Below are positions 60,654-64,000 of a stretch of 64,000 nt of DNA, piece by piece. Made by a program: the position numbers and the translations under genes. The stretch comes from Streptomyces antibioticus. GTDB lineage: Bacteria > Actinomycetota > Actinomycetes > Streptomycetales > Streptomycetaceae. Below the pieces are notes generated by a model. It saw only the letters and a list, made by a program, of their open reading frames with translations, did no database searches and was not told where the DNA came from. Numbering within the stretch: the stretch's first letter is position 1; each line of letters opens with the position of its first letter. The stretch is taken from positions 4,736,657 through 4,800,656 of the forward strand of contig NZ_CM007717.1 in NCBI RefSeq assembly GCF_002019855.1, written 5' to 3'.

Positions 60654-60959
60654 TCACCAGGAAGACTTCCGCACCCCCGGCAGATGCCCCGCGTGCGCCT
60701 GCTCCCGCAGTCCCACCCGGGACAGTCCGAACGTCCGGAAGTAGCCGCGCGGGCGCCCGTCCACCTGGTCCCGGTTGCGGACGCGCGTGGCGCTCGCGTC
60801 GCGGGGCTGGGCGTTCAGTTCGCGCTGGGCGGCGGCCCGTTCGGCGTCCGTCGAGGACGGCCGGCGGACGATCCGCTTCAGCTCGGCCCGCCGCTCGGCG
60901 TACCGCGCGACGATCTCCCGCCGCTTCTCGTTCTTCGCGATCTTGCTCTTCTTCGCCAT
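60654..60959 (-). CDS. rpsN: 30S ribosomal protein S14, zinc-independent form
   Basis: A 101-residue S14: MAKKSKIAKNEKRREIVARY at the start and GYFRTFGLSRVGLREQAHAG near the end. It lacks the CxxC zinc pairs, so it is the C-minus form that replaces the zinc-containing S14 during zinc starvation. It follows rpmB by 15 bp and should be co-transcribed from the Zur-controlled promoter at about 61.24 kb. This cluster corresponds to S. coelicolor SCO3425-SCO3430. Confidence 0.96.
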   Translation of the reverse strand: MAKKSKIAKNEKRREIVARYAERRAELKRIVRRPSSTDAERAAAQRELNAQPRDASATRVRNRDQVDGRPRGYFRTFGLSRVGLREQAHAGHLPGVRKSSW

Positions 60960-60974
60960 CGTTCCCCGCCCCCG

Positions 60975-61211
60975 TCAGACCTTGACGCCCCGCGCGCGGA
61001 TCCGCGCCACGGCCGCCTCGACGCCGATCGCGTCCACCGTCTTGATTCCTGTCGTGCTCAGCCGCAGCCGTACGTACCGGCTCTCGCTCGGCAGCCAGTA
61101 GCGCTTGGGCTGGATGTTCGGGTCGAAGCGGCGGGAGGTCCGCCGGTGGGAGTGGGAGATCCGGTTGCCGAATCCGGGCCGGGCCCCGGTCAGCATGCAG
61201 TGCGCGGACAT
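60975..61211 (-). CDS. rpmB: 50S ribosomal protein L28, zinc-independent form
   Basis: A 78-residue L28: SAHCMLTGARPGFGNRISHS, RRFDPNIQPKRYWLPSESRY, and ending ARIRARGVKV. Only one Cys remains of the usual CxxC pair, so it should not need zinc. ATG at 61211 has GAGAGAGG upstream. It is the first gene of the leftward half of the divergent zinc-starvation operon pair; the Zur-like box lies 35 bp upstream. Confidence 0.96.
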   Translation of the reverse strand: MSAHCMLTGARPGFGNRISHSHRRTSRRFDPNIQPKRYWLPSESRYVRLRLSTTGIKTVDAIGVEAAVARIRARGVKV

Positions 61212-61245
61212 GGGTGACGTACCTCTCTCGAAGCGTTGTCGCTAA

Positions 61246-61260
61246 TGGAATTCATTTTCA
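61246..61260. promoter_or_regulatory. Zur-like box between divergent ribosomal genes
   Basis: TGGAATTCATTTTCA reads TGAAAATGAATTCCA on the other strand. It fits the 7-1-7 palindrome TGaaAatgatTttCA known for Streptomyces Zur (5 of 7 arm positions pair). A possible -10, TAAGAT (61262-61267), lies 6 bp before the rpmG ATG, suggesting a leaderless transcript. With zinc bound, Zur should silence both directions. Confidence 0.75.
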
Positions 61261-61273
61261 GTAAGATAGCAGC

Positions 61274-61438
61274 ATGGCACGCAACGAACTCCGTCCGGTC
61301 GTCAGGCTCCGGTCCACGGCGGGGACCGGCTTCACCTATGTCACCCGCAAGAACCGCCGCAACGACCCGGACCGCATGACCCTCAGGAAGTACGACCCGG
61401 TCGTCGCCCGTCACGTCGAGTTCCGAGAGGAGCGCTGA
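61274..61438 (+). CDS. rpmG: 50S ribosomal protein L33, zinc-independent form
   Basis: A 54-residue L33 beginning MARNELRPVVRLRSTAGTGF, followed by TYVTRKNRRNDPDRMTLRKY and ending ARHVEFREER. No cysteines, hence a C-minus paralogue. It is first in the rightward zinc-starvation operon, 4 bp before rpmE2. A ribosome binding site is not obvious; together with the nearby TAAGAT this suggests a leaderless message. Confidence 0.95.
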   Translation: MARNELRPVVRLRSTAGTGFTYVTRKNRRNDPDRMTLRKYDPVVARHVEFREER

Positions 61439-61441
61439 CCC

Positions 61442-61696
61442 GTGCGCGAGGGAATCCACCCGGCCTACGGCTCCGTCGTCTTCCGCGACCGCGCCGCCGG
61501 CCACGCCTTCCTCACCCGCTCGACGATGACGAGCGAGAAGACGATCGCGTGGGAGGACGGCCACACCTACCCCGTGGTCGACGTCGAGATCTCGAACGTC
61601 AGCCACCCCTTCTACACCGGCACCGCCCGCGTCCTGGACACCGCCGGCCGCGTCGAGCGCTTCGAGCGCCGCTACGGAAAGCGGGGCGGGGCGTGA
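61442..61696 (+). CDS. rpmE2: 50S ribosomal protein L31 type B
   Basis: An 84-residue L31: MREGIHPAYGSVVFRDRAAG, FLTRSTMTS, and SNVSHPFYTGTARVLDTAGR. It is the type B, zinc-free form that displaces zinc-binding L31 and so releases zinc. GTG at 61442 follows GAGAGGAG. Its stop overlaps the next GTG start by 4 bp. Confidence 0.96.
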   Translation: MREGIHPAYGSVVFRDRAAGHAFLTRSTMTSEKTIAWEDGHTYPVVDVEISNVSHPFYTGTARVLDTAGRVERFERRYGKRGGA

Positions 61697-62865
61697 GCCT
61701 GTCCGTCGTGATCGTCGGCGGGCTGCACGCCGACGCCCGCCGGGCGACGGTCGCGCGACTGCTCGCCGACGTCCCCGGCGGCGTCGCCCTCCATCACGAC
61801 CTGTCGACCGCCCCGGCCGGCACGGTCGTCCGCACGGTCCGCGACGCCGGCGGCGTCTTGTCCGCCGGGGAGACCCCGCTCGTCAACGACTGCGCCTGCT
61901 GCGCCCTGCGCGAGGACCTGGTGCCCGAGCTGCGCCGCCTCGCCGACGACGGCACGACCCGGCTCGCGGTCGTCGAACTGTGGGACTCCGTCGAGCCCAA
62001 GGCCATGGCCGAGGTGGTCGTGGCCGGCGGGCTCACCGTCACCGGGGTGCTCACCGCCGTCGACCCGGCCCTGCTCCTGCCCTGCCTCGGCAACGGCGAC
62101 GACCTCGCCGACGTCGGCCTCGCCGCGGCCGCCACCGACCAGCGCACCGTCGCCGACACCTTCGCCCGCCAACTGGAGTACGCGCCCGTCCTGGCCGTCG
62201 TCGAGTCCGGGGAGGCCGACGAAGAGGATCGCGAACTGCTCGCCCAGCTCCATCCGACGGCCCGCAGGGTCCTGGTCGCCGCCGGAGAGTCCCCGGCATC
62301 CGCACGTGCATATGCACGCGGCACTTCCTCCGAGCTGGTGGCCGCCGCGCTCGCCGGATTCGACGTCGAGGCGGCCGCCGCGGCCCAGCACCCGGCCTGC
62401 GCCCTGCTGCCCGCCGAGGCCGACGCGCACGGCGTGAGCACCTTCGTCTGGCACCGCCGCCGCCCCTTCCACCCGGAACGGCTCTACGCGGCGCTGGAGG
62501 ACCTGACCTGCGCCGCCGCCCGCAGCCGGGGCCGGTTCTGGCTCGCCGACAAGCCCGACACCCTGCTCCACTGGGACGCGGCGGGCGGCGCCCTGTGCGT
62601 GGAACCGGCCGGCCCCTGGCTGGCCTCCCTGCCGGACGCCGCCTGGGACCTGGTCCCGCCGGTGCGCCGCGCCGCCGCCGCCCTCGACTGGCACCCCGAG
62701 CACGGCGACCGCTGCCAGCATCTGGTCTTCACCTCCCCGGGCCTCGACCGCGACGGACTGGCCGAGGTCCTGGAGTCCTGCCTGCTCACCGACGCCGAGT
62801 ACGCCGCGGGCCGCGCCGCCTGGCAGCGCCTGCCGTCCGCCTTCGACACGCTCCTGGAGGTCTGA
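61693..62865 (+). CDS. CobW/COG0523-like zinc metallochaperone, P-loop degenerate
   Basis: A 390-residue member of the G3E/COG0523 group. The metal motif NDCACCALREDLV (CxCC, about residues 73-85) is intact, and the C-terminal CobW_C domain is recognisable (VSTFVWHRRRPFHPERLYAAL and RFWLADKP). The N-terminal P-loop, normally GxLGxGKTT, reads VIVGGLHADARRATVARL: no GKT/S. Family members in Zur operons deliver zinc using GTP hydrolysis; this one may have lost GTP binding, or bind differently. GTG start overlaps the L31 stop. It is followed by rpsR 3 bp later, so it is part of the same zinc-starvation operon. Confidence 0.85.
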   Translation: MSLSVVIVGGLHADARRATVARLLADVPGGVALHHDLSTAPAGTVVRTVRDAGGVLSAGETPLVNDCACCALREDLVPELRRLADDGTTRLAVVELWDSVEPKAMAEVVVAGGLTVTGVLTAVDPALLLPCLGNGDDLADVGLAAAATDQRTVADTFARQLEYAPVLAVVESGEADEEDRELLAQLHPTARRVLVAAGESPASARAYARGTSSELVAAALAGFDVEAAAAAQHPACALLPAEADAHGVSTFVWHRRRPFHPERLYAALEDLTCAAARSRGRFWLADKPDTLLHWDAAGGALCVEPAGPWLASLPDAAWDLVPPVRRAAAALDWHPEHGDRCQHLVFTSPGLDRDGLAEVLESCLLTDAEYAAGRAAWQRLPSAFDTLLEV

Positions 62866-62868
62866 CCC

Positions 62869-63102
62869 ATGCCGCGCAAGCCCGTGCGGGCCCCCGCCAA
62901 GCCCCGCCCCAACCCCCTGGACCGGGCCGGGATCACCTATATCGACTACAAGGACACCGAACTGCTGCGGGCGTTCGTCTCCGACCGCGGCAAGATCCGC
63001 AGCCGCCGGGTCACCCGCGTCTCCGCCCAGCAGCAGCGCCTGCTCGCCCGCGCGATCAAGAACGCCCGCGAAATGGCCCTCCTGCCGTACGGCGGCCGCT
63101 GA
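62869..63102 (+). CDS. rpsR2: 30S ribosomal protein S18, zinc-independent form
   Basis: A 77-residue S18: NPLDRAGITYIDYKDTELLR, FVSDRGKIRSRRVTRVSAQQ, and ending AREMALLPYGGR. It lacks the Cys residues of the zinc-containing paralogue. Last gene of the rightward zinc-starvation operon; ATG is preceded by TGGAGGTCTGACC. Confidence 0.95.
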   Translation: MPRKPVRAPAKPRPNPLDRAGITYIDYKDTELLRAFVSDRGKIRSRRVTRVSAQQQRLLARAIKNAREMALLPYGGR

Positions 63103-63871
63103 CCCCGGTCACTGACCCCGGTCACTGATCGCGGTCGCCTATCTCGGTCACCGAACCCGCCGCCGGCCCCGGCCGCGCATGCGGAACGCGCCACTCCGGC
63201 AAGCGGAGGCCACCGCTCCGGCCCCTTCCGGCGGTCGTACGCGGCACCCGTCGTCCGTACCGGCGAAAATCCGCCGCTCGTCCACCGCCTGTGGACGGCG
63301 GACTGCGCCGTGCTTGCGCCGGATGCGGGACTGCAGCCGCCGACCGCATCCACCCCCCGACTCGCCCCTGTGGACGATCTCCCCGTCGTCCACAGGGGTG
63401 AGTGCGTTTCGGCACTCGCCACGGCGGACCGGACCGCCCCGGCCCCTGCCTGCGGTCCCGGTGCCGTCGTCCCCGCATCTCCCGGACGGGCGTGCGGAAC
63501 CCTCACATCCGGAGGCCGGGACTACCGCGCGGAGCGGATGACCGGCGTCCGGAGGAGGGGTCCCCCCGTATCGCGCCCGGGGGACGGGCGTACGCTCCCG
63601 GCATCCGAACCGATGCGGTGCCGACGGAACACGAAAGCCGCGCCGCGCGTCTGTTCCTTGTGCACGCGAGTGGTTCGATCCGAACTACTTCGCCGTCCGG
63701 CGGGCAGACGGTCGGGTAAAGCAGGCGTCAACGCTGTAACCGCGCAAGCACCCCTGGTGCACGTGCATATGCCCATGCAACTGCACGTGAACGGGGTTAT
63801 GATCCGGGACAGTTGACCACGGCACCAATGGCCACACGAGCCAGATCCAGTGCACCACCAGGGAGCGACCT
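63103..63871. other. Region without a clear gene, before the DUF397 gene
   Basis: Apart from the inverted repeat at 63365-63398, no ORF here shows a family signature. A 34-codon frame at 63617-63718 (VPTEHESRAARLFLVHASGS start) is possible but unsupported. A TATGAT at 63798-63803 could be the -10 of the DUF397 gene. Upstream of it, TGCATATGCCCATGCA and flanking GTGCACGTG/CACGTG sequences form imperfect inverted repeats, perhaps an operator. Confidence 0.4.
63365..63398. terminator. Perfect 13-bp inverted repeat downstream of rpsR2
   Basis: CCCCTGTGGACGA, an 8-base loop, then TCGTCCACAGGGG. It could be the operon terminator. Each arm also contains TCGTCCACA, one base off the Streptomyces DnaA box, in opposed orientation, and GTCCACCGCCTGTGGAC lies nearby at about 63278-63294. 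Confidence 0.5.
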
Positions 63872-64000
63872 GTGGACCACCACGTTGACGGGGGGCACGA
63901 CGTGTACAACGGCATGGCGGCCACACGGCTGTCCGGGGTTGCCTGGCAGAAGAGCCGGCACAGTAACTCGCAGGGGTCCTGTGTGGAGTTCGCGCGACTG
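63872..64000 (+). CDS. DUF397 protein, 5' part (continues beyond window)
   Basis: 43 codons are visible. WQKSRHSNSQGSCVEFARL is the diagnostic start of the DUF397 domain. GTG at 63872 has GGGAG 7 bases upstream; GTG 63902 and ATG 63914 are in frame. By analogy with the 48.4-50 kb triad, an XRE/DUF5753 or ATP-binding gene is expected outside the window. Confidence 0.85.
   Translation, partial: MDHHVDGGHDVYNGMAATRLSGVAWQKSRHSNSQGSCVEFARL

Noticed and set aside
62299..63772. GCACGTGCATATGC seen both inside the CobW-like gene (about 62300) and upstream of the DUF397 gene (about 63758)
   Set aside because: The first copy is fully explained by coding sequence. Two copies do not make a motif without a genome-wide count.

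Overview
The window is chromosomal DNA of a Streptomyces-type actinomycete. GC is very high, GTG and TTG starts and 4-base stop/start overlaps are common, and the gene order bldG - anti-sigma factor - hppA - topA - MFS/tmk fusion - DNA polymerase III delta' is the one known from Streptomyces. No replication origin, rRNA operon, CRISPR array or intact mobile element was seen.

Left part (1-29.4 kb) is conserved core. It starts inside a polysaccharide deacetylase gene. A ParA/CooC-like ATPase, a degenerate Fic-like protein and a HAD phosphatase follow. Next is a complete ssd-tad locus (4.4-9.9 kb: Ssd, TadA, TadB, TadC, Flp-type pilin, TadE and a second TadE-like protein). The order HAD / ssd-tad / helicase / topA / delta' is also that of Mycobacterium tuberculosis Rv3661-Rv3644c. 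A DECH helicase of the MrfA/Hrq1 type reads away from bldG and its partner anti-sigma kinase. Then come the proton-pumping pyrophosphatase, a lipoprotein, a methyltransferase, topoisomerase I with a lysine-rich tail, a three-part MFS/thymidylate kinase/coiled-coil fusion, delta', and a secreted tripeptidyl-aminopeptidase-like lipoprotein. tRNA-Thr(CGT) closes the block.

Middle part (29.4-43 kb) looks like an accessory segment beginning just after the tRNA 3' end. It opens with lower-GC DNA, two small membrane proteins and a decayed IS630-type transposase. Then come three tandem copies of one unusual unit. Each unit has a plus-strand winged-helix/TPR protein (NB-ARC ATPase in units 1 and 3; ATPase domain absent in unit 2) and a minus-strand protein with motifs of CDP-glycerol glycerophosphotransferases. 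The two genes of each unit meet tail to tail within about ten bases or overlap. Unit 1's TPR gene carries a one-base frameshift in a G run. A perfect 7-bp repeat, about 24 copies, fills the divergent promoter region between units 1 and 2. This array is the best candidate here for an undescribed system; its function is not known from sequence.

Right part (43-64 kb) mixes regulatory genes with core genes. It holds a lipoprotein plus two receptor-type Ser/Thr kinases with extracytoplasmic ligand-binding domains, in one tight operon. A WhiJ-like triad follows (DUF397, XRE/DUF5753, ATP-binding protein), then DUF3052, a GT2 glycosyltransferase, a large AfsR-like SARP/NB-ARC/TPR regulator, a family A DNA polymerase, a Clp-N protein with an apparently leaderless promoter inside paired inverted repeats, a DUF2786 protein and two lipoproteins. 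Last is the zinc-starvation ribosomal protein set (S14, L28 divergent from L33, L31, a CobW-like protein, S18) around a Zur-like box. The window ends inside another DUF397 gene.
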